NCBI RefSeq assembly: GCF_000725545.1
Contig: NZ_JNZP01000005.1
Span: 248,001 to 312,000 of the forward strand
DNA: 64,000 nt
Origin: Streptomyces exfoliatus
GTDB taxonomy: Bacteria; Actinomycetota; Actinomycetes; Streptomycetales; Streptomycetaceae
Direction: 5' to 3'
The stretch's first letter is position 1. Each line of letters begins with the position of its first letter. Shown in pieces: positions 49,083 to 57,600 of the stretch. The notes beneath the pieces are model-generated. The model searched no databases, was not told the DNA's origin, and saw only the letters and a program-made list of their open reading frames with translations. The position numbers were made by a program, and so were the translations under genes.

Positions 49083-50098
49083 CGACCGGTTCGTCCGGCA
49101 TCGTACGGATCGGCGTGCTCGGCTGCGCGGACATCGCGCTCCGCCGCATGCTGCCCGCCTTCGCCGCCCACCCCGGCACGGTGGTCACGGCCGTCGCCAG
49201 CCGGGACGTGGCCAAGGCCCGGCGCACCGCCGAGCGGTTCGGCGCCAGGCCCTTCACCGGTTACGCCGAACTCCTCGCCCACGAACCCACCGACCCCACC
49301 GACCCCGCAGGTTCCGGCGACGCCATCGACGCCGTCTACATCCCGCTCCCCGCCGCCCTGCACGCCGGCTGGACGGAGGCCGCCCTCGCCGCCGGCAAAC
49401 ACGTCCTCGTCGAGAAGCCCGCCGCTCCGGACGCGGCGACGGCGGCCCGGCTGTGCGACCTGGCCCGGACGGCGGGCCTCGCCCTCGTCGAGAACGTGAT
49501 GTTCGTCCACCACCCGCGCCACACGGCGGTTCGCAAGCTCGTCGCCGACGGCGCGATCGGCGAACTCCGTTCGATGCAGGCCGCGTTCACGATTCCCGCG
49601 CCCGCCGACGGAGACATCCGCTACGCCCCGGATCTGGGCGGCGGCGCCCTCGCCGACATCGGCCTCTACCCGCTGCGCGCCGCGCTCCACCTCCTCGGCG
49701 GCGGCCTGGAGACCGTCGGCGCCCACCTCGCCGCGGGCCCCGGCCGGCGCGTCGAGACCACGGGTGCGGCCCTGCTGCGCACCCCGGACGACGTCGTCGC
49801 CCAGGTGGAGTTCGGGATGGCGCACGCCTACCGCTCGGAGTACCGGCTGCGGGGCAGCGACGGCGAGATCCACGTCGACCGGGCCTTCACCCCGCCGGCC
49901 GACCAGGTCCCGGAGATCACCGTGCACCGGGGCGGCGGTGTGGAGCGGATCCGGCTCGACCCCTTCGACCAGGTGGCCGCGGCCGTCGACGCCTTCGTCA
50001 CGGCCGTACGGGAACGGGCCGCGCCCGACCCGGCCGTGGTCCGGCAGGCGGCGCTGCTCGACGCGGTCCGCCGGTCCGCCGCCGGCCGGGGAGCATGA
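49079..50098 (+). CDS. NDP-hexose 3-ketoreductase (UrdT-like, Gfo/Idh family)
   Basis: The 339-residue oxidoreductase has IGVLGCADIALRRMLPAF at the N-terminus and the Gfo/Idh catalytic motif in HVLVEKPAAPDAATAA. It reduces the 3-keto group left by the 2,3-dehydratase to give the 2,6-dideoxy intermediate. With RmlA, RmlB and the 4-ketoreductase the D-olivose set is complete. Confidence 0.93.
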   Translation: MTTGSSGIVRIGVLGCADIALRRMLPAFAAHPGTVVTAVASRDVAKARRTAERFGARPFTGYAELLAHEPTDPTDPAGSGDAIDAVYIPLPAALHAGWTEAALAAGKHVLVEKPAAPDAATAARLCDLARTAGLALVENVMFVHHPRHTAVRKLVADGAIGELRSMQAAFTIPAPADGDIRYAPDLGGGALADIGLYPLRAALHLLGGGLETVGAHLAAGPGRRVETTGAALLRTPDDVVAQVEFGMAHAYRSEYRLRGSDGEIHVDRAFTPPADQVPEITVHRGGGVERIRLDPFDQVAAAVDAFVTAVRERAAPDPAVVRQAALLDAVRRSAAGRGA

Positions 50099-50166
50099 TC
50101 GGCCGCGGGCCGGGGCACGACACCGTGGACCGACCGGGTCAGTCCACACACCGAGGGGACCGCCAG

Positions 50167-50832
50167 ATGGCACCGCAGAACGACAACCAGTACGCCCAGA
50201 ACGACAACCCGCGGACCGTACGCGTCCAGATCGTGGCCGACGTGATCTGCGCCCACTCCTACATCGGCTTCACCCGGCTCGGCCGGGCGGCCGGCCGGCT
50301 GCGCGAGGAGGGCGTCGACGTCCGGGTCGAGGTCCTGCCCTTCGAGCTGGCGCCCGGCGCGCCGACCACAGGACAGCCGCTCCTCGCCGTGCTGCGGCAC
50401 GTCTTCGGCGAGCGGGCCGTCACGGACGCCCTCGCGCTCGCCGAGCGGGCCGTCGCCGACGGGTTGCGCTTCGACTACGAGAACGCCCTGGCCAGCGGCA
50501 CCTTCGAGGCGCACCGGCTGATCCTGCTTGCCGGGCGGCAGGGCTTGGCGGAGCCGATGACGGAGCGGCTGTTCCGGGCGCACTTCACCGACGGGTTGCA
50601 CATCGGCGACCCCGACGTCCTGGCCGCGCTCGCGGCCGAGGTGGGCGTGCGGACCGACGAGGAGGCGGCCCGGGACAGCGCGGGCGAGCTGAAGGAGCGG
50701 CTCGACCGGGTGCGCGGGCAGGGCGTGACCGGGGTGCCGGTGATCGTGGTCGACGGCGTGCCGCCGATGACCGGCGCGCAGCCGGAGGAGACCCTGTACC
50801 GCGCCCTGCGGACGGGCGTCCGTAGCGCCTGA
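50167..50832 (+). CDS. DsbA-family (FrnE-like) protein
   Basis: The 221-residue thioredoxin-fold protein aligns with FrnE-like DsbA proteins (VRVQIVADVICAHSYIGFTR, GVTGVPVIVVDGVPPMTGAQ). The usual CPWC active site reads CAHS, keeping only the first Cys, so disulphide exchange is doubtful; related proteins are isomerases or glutathione-S-transferase-like. FrnE itself is encoded in a type II PKS cluster (frenolicin), but its role is unclear. There is no signal peptide. Confidence 0.78.
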   Translation: MAPQNDNQYAQNDNPRTVRVQIVADVICAHSYIGFTRLGRAAGRLREEGVDVRVEVLPFELAPGAPTTGQPLLAVLRHVFGERAVTDALALAERAVADGLRFDYENALASGTFEAHRLILLAGRQGLAEPMTERLFRAHFTDGLHIGDPDVLAALAAEVGVRTDEEAARDSAGELKERLDRVRGQGVTGVPVIVVDGVPPMTGAQPEETLYRALRTGVRSA

Positions 50833-50890
50833 CCCCCGCTGAGGAGGGCGCGGCCCTCCCGGGTCCCGCACGCTCCCGAGGGCCGTCCCG

Positions 50891-50943
50891 TATCTCCTGC
50901 GTACGTTGTCTCGTCTCTGATACGTTGTACACAAGGCGTCGGA
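50891..50943 (+). promoter_or_regulatory. Candidate promoter/operator of the TetR gene
   Basis: This gap before the TetR gene holds two copies of TACGTTGT about 20 bp apart (50901, 50920). The second runs into the dyad TTGTACACAA (50924-50933). Autoregulation by the TetR protein is likely here. Confidence 0.45.
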
Positions 50944-50955
50944 AGGAGCCCAGCG

Positions 50956-51693
50956 ATGCTTGCCCAGGAGGGAAAGCCCCCGAGCGAGGACGAGGAGCGC
51001 GTCTCCCTGTGGGAGCGGCTCGACCGCCCCGCGCCCGCGCCCCGCGTGACGCTCACCCCTGAGCGGATCGCCACGGCCGCGGTCGGGATCGCCGACGCCG
51101 AGGGCATCGACGCCGTCACCATGCGACGCCTGGCCACCGAGCTGGGCGTCGCTCCCATGGCCGCCTACCGCTACGTCTCCGGCAAGGACGAGCTCCTGGA
51201 GCTCATGGTCGACTTCGTCTACGCGGAGCTGAAGCTCCCGGACGGCGACGCCGACTGGCGGGAGGCCCTGCGGACGCTCGCCCTGCGCATCCGCGAGGTG
51301 CTGCTCACGCACCCCTGGGTGGCCCGGGTGAGCTGGGGCGCGCCGACCCCTCACCAGCTGGCGGTGCCGGAGAGCGCGCTCGCCGCGCTCGACGGCGTCG
51401 GTCTCGACGCCGACACGGCGATGGCGGTCTGCACCACCGTCACCGCGTACGTGCACGGCGCCGTCGACCTGGAGATCGGCCAGACGCGGATGCTGCGCGT
51501 ACGGGGCTGGTCGAGCCGCGAGGAGGCCCGCTCGGGACTCGCGTCCCAGATGGCCTGGCTCATGAACACCGGCCGCTACCCGAAGTACAACCGGTACATC
51601 GGCGAGGCCACCCGCAAGGACGACCTGCAGTGGCAGTTCGAGACCGGCCTGGACTGCGTCCTCGACGGCATCGCGGCGCGTCTGGGCGTCTGA
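50956..51693 (+). CDS. TetR-family transcriptional regulator
   Basis: The 245-residue protein has a TetR HTH (ATAAVGIADAEGIDAVTMRR, ELGVAPMAAYRYVSGKDELL) after a 30-residue extension, and the long C-terminal ligand domain of the TetR_C/OtrR kind (YIGEATRKDDLQWQFETGLD). Such regulators often control exporters and bind drugs. It is followed by a DUF6069 membrane protein. It may sense the cluster product. Confidence 0.9.
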   Translation: MLAQEGKPPSEDEERVSLWERLDRPAPAPRVTLTPERIATAAVGIADAEGIDAVTMRRLATELGVAPMAAYRYVSGKDELLELMVDFVYAELKLPDGDADWREALRTLALRIREVLLTHPWVARVSWGAPTPHQLAVPESALAALDGVGLDADTAMAVCTTVTAYVHGAVDLEIGQTRMLRVRGWSSREEARSGLASQMAWLMNTGRYPKYNRYIGEATRKDDLQWQFETGLDCVLDGIAARLGV

Positions 51694-51782
51694 CGCCCTC
51701 GGGCGTCGGGCACCGCATCGACCCACCGCCCCGGGGGGAGGTCACGCCCCTCCCCGGCGCGACACGACATCCGGAGGGCCCC

Positions 51783-52220
51783 ATGGCCAGCACGAACCCC
51801 GCCGCCACCTCATCCGTCCACGGCCGACGCGGGCTGCCCGCGTGGCTGGCCGTGGTCTGCGCCGCCGTCATCGCCGCCGTCGTCAACGTGATCGTCCTCA
51901 TCGTCGGCGACGCCGCGGGAGCCTCGCTGGTCCTGGAGCTCAACGGCAAGCCGGACGAGATCGGCGCGGCCGACGTCATCATCATGTCCGTGCTCGCCCC
52001 GGCCATCGGCATCGCCGCCTCCCTTCTCATCGCGCGGTGGAAGCCGGGCTTCCTGCGGGTGGCCCAGATCCTGGCCGCCGTCACCACGCTGGTCAGCCTC
52101 GTCGGTCCGCTGACCCTGGAGACCGACGGCGGCACCGCGATCACCATCGCCGTGATGCACCTGCTCGTCGGCGGCATCACCATCGCCGCCCTCGAAGGAG
52201 TGCGCCGCGCGAAGGCGTGA
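51783..52220 (+). CDS. DUF6069-type membrane protein
   Basis: This 145-residue protein has four predicted membrane helices (AWLAVVCAAVIAAVVNVIVL; DVIIMSVLAPAIGIAASLLI; VAQILAAVTTLVSLVGPL; IAVMHLLVGGITIAALEG). The four-helix layout resembles small DUF6069 proteins, common next to TetR regulators. Function unknown; possibly a stress or efflux accessory protein. The gene ends shortly before a terminator. Confidence 0.72.
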   Translation: MASTNPAATSSVHGRRGLPAWLAVVCAAVIAAVVNVIVLIVGDAAGASLVLELNGKPDEIGAADVIIMSVLAPAIGIAASLLIARWKPGFLRVAQILAAVTTLVSLVGPLTLETDGGTAITIAVMHLLVGGITIAALEGVRRAKA

Positions 52221-52240
52221 CGTGACGCCGCCGAAGAAGA

Positions 52241-52271
52241 CGGCCCTTCCGGACCCGGTCCGGAAGGGCCG
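52241..52271 (+). terminator. Terminator after the TetR-DUF6069 pair
   Basis: A perfect 15-bp stem (52241-52255 with 52257-52271) with one loop base lies 20 bases after the stop. Confidence 0.82.
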
Positions 52272-52353
52272 TCGTCGTACCCGAACCGCGAAGCGCCACC
52301 TACCCACCCCCGCACCCCGCACCGTGAACCGCGAGAAGAGGACGGTCGACCGC

Positions 52354-54039
52354 ATGGCGAAGCAGGACGAGCAGGACCAGTGGGACGCCATCGTCGTCGG
52401 CAGCGGCATGGGAGGCCTGGTGTGCGCCGCCTACCTGGCCGCCGCCGGCCGCCGCGTGCTCGTCCTCGAACAGCACGACGTGGCCGGCGGCAACAGCCAC
52501 GTCTTCCGCCGCCGCAGGGCCTACGAGTTCGACGTCGGCGTCCACTACCTGGGCGACTGCGGCCCGGACGGCGTACTGCCCGCGATCTTCTCCGGACTCG
52601 GCCTCGCCGGCCGCGTCACCTACCGCGAGATGGACCGGGACGGATTCGACCGGATCACCCTCCCGGGCCTCACCCTGGACGTCCCGGTCGGCTGGGAGCG
52701 GTACACGGAGCGGCTCACCCGGGCGTTCCCCGAGTACGCGGAGGGCATCACCCGGTTCACCGGCATCTGCGCCGACGTCGCGGCGGAGGCCCGCTTCCTG
52801 ATGCTGTCGGACGGCGACCTGACCGGCACCGAACTCCTCGCCCGTACCGCGGTCACGGTCCGCTGGGGACGTCGCACCCTCGCCGAGCTCTTCGACCACT
52901 GCGGACTCCCGCCCCGCGTGCGGACCGTACTGGCCGCCCAGTCCCCCAACTACGGCATGGGACCGCACGAGGCCGTCGTCTCCCGGCACGCCGCCGTGAC
53001 GGACCACTACCTCCGCGGCGCCTACTACCCCGAGGGCGGTGGCCAGGTCCTGCCGGCCGCGCTCGTCGAGGCCCTCGAGGCGCACGGCGGCGAACTGCGG
53101 ACCAAGTGCCGGGTGGCGCGCATCCTCGTCGAGGACGGCCGGGTCACCGGCGTGGGAACCACGGACGGCGCACTCCTCAAGGCCCCGCTGGTCGTGTCGA
53201 ACGCGGACTACACCCGTACCGTCCTCGAACTCGTCGGCGAGGAGCACCTCGGCCGCCGCACCGCGGACAAGACCCGGCAGGCACGCATGGCGCTGCCGTT
53301 CGCCACGCTCTACCTGGGCCTCGACCGGGAACTCCCCGACCGCCCGAACGCCAACCTGTGGTGGTTCAGGGACGACGACATCGAGACCGCCTACCGGCGC
53401 CTCGCCGAGGAGCGCTCCGGCCCGGTGCCCTTCCTCTTCGTCTCCTTCGCCTCCCTGAAGGACCCGGGCGCCCGCAACGTCTGCCCGCCCGGCCACAGCA
53501 ACCTCCAGGTGATGACGCTGTGCCCGCCCGGCTACGGGTACTGGGGCGCGCACACCGGCCCGGCGGCCGGCGAGCGCTACCGGCGCAACCAGGGCTACCA
53601 GGAGCGCAAGGCCCAGCTCACCGAGTCCCTCCTGAGCGCCGCCGAGACCGCGCTCGGCCCGCTGCGCGACCACATCACGCACCTGGAGGCGGCGACGCCC
53701 CTCACCCACGAGCGGTACACCCTCGCCTCCGGCGGAACCCCCTACGGGCTCGCCCGGTGGGGCACCGCGGGCAGCCGCCCCGACACCCGCAGCACCATCG
53801 AGGGCCTGCACGTCGTCGGCGCCAGCACCCGGTACGGCAGCGGCATCGCAGGCGCCGCCGTCAGCGGCATGGCCTGCGCCGCGCAGATCCTGGAACGCCG
53901 GCTGCTCCCCGAGGTCCACCGGGGCGCGGTCCTCGGCGACGCCGACCTGCTCCCGGACCGCGCCGCGGACTGGGACCCGCTGGCCGTCTCCCGCGGCGCC
54001 GGGCGGCGCACCGCCCGGGGCCTGGCCCGCATCGGCTGA
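52354..54039 (+). CDS. CrtI-like FAD-dependent oxidoreductase
   Basis: The 561-residue protein has an N-terminal FAD motif (IVVGSGMGGLVCAAYLAAAG), SNADYTRTV in the middle and the C-terminal FAD motif LHVVGASTRYGSGIAGAAVS of the phytoene desaturase/retinol saturase family. No carotenoid synthases are nearby. It could act on the polyketide or on a lipid; the assignment to the cluster is not certain. The start at 52354 (MAKQDEQDQWDAIVVG) follows AGAGGA by about 11 bases; a GTG at 52324 is possible. Confidence 0.82.
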   Translation: MAKQDEQDQWDAIVVGSGMGGLVCAAYLAAAGRRVLVLEQHDVAGGNSHVFRRRRAYEFDVGVHYLGDCGPDGVLPAIFSGLGLAGRVTYREMDRDGFDRITLPGLTLDVPVGWERYTERLTRAFPEYAEGITRFTGICADVAAEARFLMLSDGDLTGTELLARTAVTVRWGRRTLAELFDHCGLPPRVRTVLAAQSPNYGMGPHEAVVSRHAAVTDHYLRGAYYPEGGGQVLPAALVEALEAHGGELRTKCRVARILVEDGRVTGVGTTDGALLKAPLVVSNADYTRTVLELVGEEHLGRRTADKTRQARMALPFATLYLGLDRELPDRPNANLWWFRDDDIETAYRRLAEERSGPVPFLFVSFASLKDPGARNVCPPGHSNLQVMTLCPPGYGYWGAHTGPAAGERYRRNQGYQERKAQLTESLLSAAETALGPLRDHITHLEAATPLTHERYTLASGGTPYGLARWGTAGSRPDTRSTIEGLHVVGASTRYGSGIAGAAVSGMACAAQILERRLLPEVHRGAVLGDADLLPDRAADWDPLAVSRGAGRRTARGLARIG

Positions 54040-54208
54040 CCTGGGAGATCGTGGGGCCGCTGGTCCGGACGGGTGGTGTTCATCGGAAGAACTGCGCGGC
54101 GGCGGCGACGTTCCCCGGAAATCGGAGGCGCATCCACATCATGAGGAAGGTACGAAAAGCGCGCAATCCGAAATGAACCATCCGAGAACGTCACGAAAGT
54201 GAGGGGTC

Positions 54209-54589
54209 ATGGCCACCGCCAAGGTCAAGCAGTTCTGGACCGCCTTCATCTCCGTCCTCTTCGCCCTGCTCGCCTCCGTCGGCCTGACGGGCACCGCCGC
54301 CGCGGCGAACCGGACCGCCGTGCAGCAGCCCGAGGAGCCGGCCGGATCCGCCGCCGCCCCCGTCGCCCGGGAGCGCGCCGCCCTCGCCTCCGTACCGGCC
54401 CAGCGGACACACCGGTGGCCGCTCGCCGGGGACCGCTCCCTGCCGCCCACCATCAAGCAGCGCATCGCCGCCGAGGCCCACGGTTCCTCCCCCGCCGCCC
54501 GACACCGCTCCAAGGCCGGCGTGATCGCCGGCGCCGAGAGCGACGAGCAGGCCGCACTCGCGGGGCCGGCGCTGGCCGCGGCGGCGTAG
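54209..54589 (+). CDS. Small secreted/membrane protein (DUF6344-like)
   Basis: The 126-residue protein has an N-terminal signal sequence (QFWTAFISVLFALLASVGL, then TGTAAAA) and a low-complexity basic/Ala-rich mature part. It resembles a short Streptomyces family located beside the DUF5324 and cyclophilin genes, so it probably marks the return to the conserved chromosome. Function unknown. Confidence 0.65.
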   Translation: MATAKVKQFWTAFISVLFALLASVGLTGTAAAANRTAVQQPEEPAGSAAAPVARERAALASVPAQRTHRWPLAGDRSLPPTIKQRIAAEAHGSSPAARHRSKAGVIAGAESDEQAALAGPALAAAA

Positions 54590-54649
54590 AGCGCGGGGAG
54601 ACGACCACGCGTACGCGCTCCCCGTGCTCCGGCGGAACCCACACAGCAG

Positions 54650-54932
54650 TTCCCAGCAGGGCCTGGCTTCACCCGCGGTACCCGGCTTCACCCGCAGGAG
54701 TCAGCAAGACCGGCAGGACCAACAAGACCCAGCAGGACCCGCAGTACTCAGCAGGACCCGCAGGACCCGCAGTGCTCAGCAGACCAGCAGGACCAGCAGG
54801 ACCAGCAGACCAGCAGGACCCGCAGGACCAGCACGCTCCAGCCTGACCAGCAAGAACCGCAGTACCAGCAGACCCAGCCTCACCCGCAGTGCTCAGCAGG
54901 ACCCGGCGTGAACCCAGCAGGACCCCGGTCGG
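54650..54932 (+). repeat. AGCAGGACC-rich imperfect tandem repeat region
   Basis: About 280 bp consist of variants of AGCAGGACC/CGCAGGACC/AGCAAGACC, with recurring CGCAGTACTCAGC and CGCAGTGCTCAGC. The translation across it is only Gln/Asp/Pro/Ala or Ser/Arg/Thr runs. It separates the convergent small secreted-protein and DUF5324 genes; no promoter or RNA gene is visible. Confidence 0.85.
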
Positions 54933-55649
54933 TCAGGAGCGACGTTCGTCGCGCTCGGCGGCCGCTTCGGCTGCGGCTGCGGCGTCGGCCTCGGTCTCCT
55001 TGGCCTCCACCTCCGGGTCGAGGGGCGATTCCTCACTGTCGTCGACGGACGTCAGTACGGCGCCCTCGTCCACGTCGGTGGGAGCGGGCGGCTCCACCAG
55101 CCAGTCGGGATTGGCCTGCTTGTCCCACCACTTCCAGGCGGCGAACGCGCCGCCGGCGAGAATGCCGAGGACCACGAGGCCCTTGGCGAGGCGTCCGGCC
55201 CTTGCCCGACGCTCGTGCTTCTTCACGATCTTCTGGATTTCCTTCGGCGTCACCTGACCGCGCAGCGCGGCCAAGGCCGCCGTGGAACGCGACCCGGCCT
55301 CCACCAGGACGGGACCGGTCGCGGCGACCGCGTACTCGACACGCGGAACGGTGTAGTCGGCCGCCTGACGGGCGGCCAGGCGGGTCTTGACCGCCGCACG
55401 GTGTGCGGCCGCGTCGACCCGCGGTGGTACACGCGGTGCGACATAGGAGTCGTACTGCGCACGAGCCTGCTTCCGGGCCACCAGCGCGGCCTTGGAGACC
55501 TTCGGCGCGATCATCTCGCGCGCCTCGTGGGCGTAGTGCGAGGCCTGGTCCTTGGCCGTCTCGGCATACGGTGCCACCACTTCCGCGGCGTGCATGACAC
55601 TCTCCTTCGCCGAATCTGTCGCGGCGCGCACGCTGTCCATGCGGGTCAC
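54933..55649 (-). CDS. DUF5324 family membrane protein
   Basis: The 238-residue protein has an amphipathic, Ala-rich N-terminal half (SAKESVMHAAEVVAPYAETA), one membrane helix at about residues 160-178 (GLVVLGILAGGAFAAWKWW) and an acidic C-terminus. The GTG at 55649 follows GAGGAGGAGG. It is a conserved neighbour of the cyclophilin gene in Streptomyces; its role is unknown. Confidence 0.82.
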   Translation of the reverse strand: MTRMDSVRAATDSAKESVMHAAEVVAPYAETAKDQASHYAHEAREMIAPKVSKAALVARKQARAQYDSYVAPRVPPRVDAAAHRAAVKTRLAARQAADYTVPRVEYAVAATGPVLVEAGSRSTAALAALRGQVTPKEIQKIVKKHERRARAGRLAKGLVVLGILAGGAFAAWKWWDKQANPDWLVEPPAPTDVDEGAVLTSVDDSEESPLDPEVEAKETEADAAAAAEAAAERDERRS

Positions 55650-55850
55650 AGGATTCCTCCTCCTCAGTGGCGACGATGTCGGTTTTTCGCCTTTCCATCC
55701 TTTTCGAAATCATGCCCGCCCGAGCCGGGTCCGGCATGCGGGGCGGGCATCCGGGGCATGCGTCCGGAGCGCGGATCCGCAGCATGCGAGGATCGGTCAC
55801 GCCAGGAACAGACGTGACATGACGCGACATGACGTGGACGGAAGGCGACC

Positions 55851-56378
55851 GTGGCCGAGCAGTTGTACGCGATCCTCAAGACCAGCCTGGGTGACATCGA
55901 GGTGCGGCTGATGCCGTTCCACGCCCCGAAGACGGTCCGGAACTTCGTCGAGCTCGCGACCGGCGGGCGCGAGTGGACGCACCCCGCCACCGGCAAGGTC
56001 TCCTCCGACCCGCTCTACGACGGCACGGTCTTCCACCGGGTCATCAAGGGCTTCATGATCCAGGGCGGCGACCCGCTGGGCGACGGCACGGGTGACCCGG
56101 GCTACTCCTTCGCCGACGAGTTCCACCCGGAGCTGTTCTTCGACCGCCCCTACCTCCTGGCCATGGCCAACGCGGGCCCGGGCACGAACGGTTCGCAGTT
56201 CTTCGTCACCGTCGCCCCCGCCACCTGGCTGAACCGCAAGCACACGATCTTCGGCGAGGTCGCCGACAAGGCGAGCCGCGCGGTCGTGGACGCGATCGCC
56301 GCCACGGCGACCGACCCGCACACCGAGCGGCCGCTCAAGGACGTCGTCATCGACTCCGTGGTGATCGAGAAGCGCTGA
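55851..56378 (+). CDS. ppiA: Peptidyl-prolyl cis-trans isomerase, cyclophilin type
   Basis: The 175-residue cyclophilin has the active-site motif FHRVIKGFMIQGGDP, MANAGPGTNGSQFFVT and WLNRKHTIFGEV. No signal peptide is visible, so it acts in the cytosol. GTG start at 55851. It belongs to the conserved right side of the origin region. Confidence 0.96.
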   Translation: MAEQLYAILKTSLGDIEVRLMPFHAPKTVRNFVELATGGREWTHPATGKVSSDPLYDGTVFHRVIKGFMIQGGDPLGDGTGDPGYSFADEFHPELFFDRPYLLAMANAGPGTNGSQFFVTVAPATWLNRKHTIFGEVADKASRAVVDAIAATATDPHTERPLKDVVIDSVVIEKR

Positions 56379-56400
56379 GGTGGAAGGGACGGAACCTCCT

Positions 56401-57285
56401 GTGGACCAGCGACCCTCCCCGGACCCGGACGCCGGTCCGCCGCGCTGCTACCGCCACCCCGAGGCCGAGACCGGCATCCGCTGCACCCGCTGCGACAAGC
56501 CGATCTGCACCCGGTGCATGATCTCCGCCTCGGTCGGCTTCCAGTGCCCCGACTGCGTGCGCAACGGCTCGGGGACCGGCCACGCCGCCGACGCGAACCA
56601 GCCCAGGACGCTCGCGGGCGGCAAGGTGGCCAGTGACCAGCACCTGGTCACCAAGATCCTCATCGGGATCAACCTCGCCGTCTACCTCGCGGTACTGGTC
56701 CTCGGCGACCGGTTCGTCGACGAACTGGTGCTCATCGGGTACGCCTTCAGCCCGGCGCTCGGCGAGGTCGTCGGCGTCGCGGACGGCGAGTGGTACCGGC
56801 TGCTCACCGCGACCGTCCTCCACCAGGAGGTCTGGCACATCCTCTTCAACGTGCTGGGCCTGTGGGTGATCGGCGGCATCGTCGAGCCCGAGCTGGGCCG
56901 GATCCGGTACGCGACCCTGTGTCTGCTGTCCGGCCTCTCCGGCTCCGTACTGGCCTATCTCGTCGCCGCGCCCAACCAGCCCTCGCTCGGCGCCTCCGGC
57001 GTCGTCTACGGCCTGATCGGCGCCTGGGTGGTGCTGGCTCGCCGGCGCCGCCACGACATGCGGCCGGTGGTCCTCTTCGTGGCCCTGTCGCTGCTCATGA
57101 CGTTCACCCGACCGGGGATCTCGTGGGAGGCCCACGTCGGCGGTCTGGTCGCGGGCGCCCTCGTGACCTACGTCCTGGTGCACGCGCCGCGGGCCCGCCG
57201 GGACCTCGTGCAGTACGGGGCCTGCGGGCTGGTGTTCCTGATCGACCTGGGGATCGTCCTCGCCCGTTCGGCAGCGCTCACCTGA
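56401..57285 (+). CDS. Rhomboid-family intramembrane serine protease
   Basis: The 294-residue protein has an N-terminal Cys-rich B-box-like segment (CYRHPEAETGIRCTRCDKPI, CTRCMISASVGFQCPDC) and six membrane helices with the rhomboid catalytic Ser in LGASGVVYGLIGAW and His in WEAHVGGLVAG. It cleaves substrates within the membrane. GTG at 56401 (MDQRPSPD) fits the usual family start; a GTG at 56380 is an alternative. Confidence 0.93.
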   Translation: MDQRPSPDPDAGPPRCYRHPEAETGIRCTRCDKPICTRCMISASVGFQCPDCVRNGSGTGHAADANQPRTLAGGKVASDQHLVTKILIGINLAVYLAVLVLGDRFVDELVLIGYAFSPALGEVVGVADGEWYRLLTATVLHQEVWHILFNVLGLWVIGGIVEPELGRIRYATLCLLSGLSGSVLAYLVAAPNQPSLGASGVVYGLIGAWVVLARRRRHDMRPVVLFVALSLLMTFTRPGISWEAHVGGLVAGALVTYVLVHAPRARRDLVQYGACGLVFLIDLGIVLARSAALT

Positions 57286-57296
57286 GCGCGGAGGGC

Positions 57297-57541
57297 TGTG
57301 GACGAGCTCCTCTGTGAGCTTTCCCCAGAGTTATCCACAGTGCGTGGCGGGTCCTTCGCCCTCTCTGGGGAAAGACCTCACCCCTCGCCTCTCACCTGGT
57401 GTTTCTCCAGGGAGGCGAGGGGTGTCGTGGTTTTCGACGGGGGTGATACCGGTCATACCGGCGTCAACCTCGTGCGAGTTATCCACAGATCTTCGTAAGT
57501 TATCCAGTGCTGTGCACAACGCTGTGGATAAGTTCAGGGGA
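57297..57541. other. Cluster of DnaA boxes upstream of crgA
   Basis: The rhomboid-crgA gap (57286-57600) carries three perfect TTATCCACA boxes (57331-57339, 57479-57487, and the opposite strand at 57533-57541) plus weaker ones (opposite-strand TCGTCCACA at 57297, TTATCCAGT at 57500). No gene fits here. A DnaA-box cluster in this neighbourhood has been described near oriC in S. coelicolor; it may titrate DnaA or regulate crgA. Confidence 0.85.
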
Positions 57542-57600
57542 GAGCTTGACGAGGCCCCCGCGAGGGCGCTAGATCGCCGCCGTCCCCCTGTGCGCAGCAG

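Noticed and set aside
54141..54176. 11-codon ORF MRKVRKARNPK upstream of the small secreted protein
   Set aside because: It is too short to judge and has no convincing ribosome site or conservation evidence.
16700..54200. Cluster as an integrative element using tRNA-Ala as attachment site
   Set aside because: No integrase or excisionase gene and no copy of the tRNA 3' end near 54 kb were found.
57286..57600. Short plus-strand ORFs between rhomboid gene and crgA
   Set aside because: They cover the DnaA boxes and lack coding character; the gap is regulatory.
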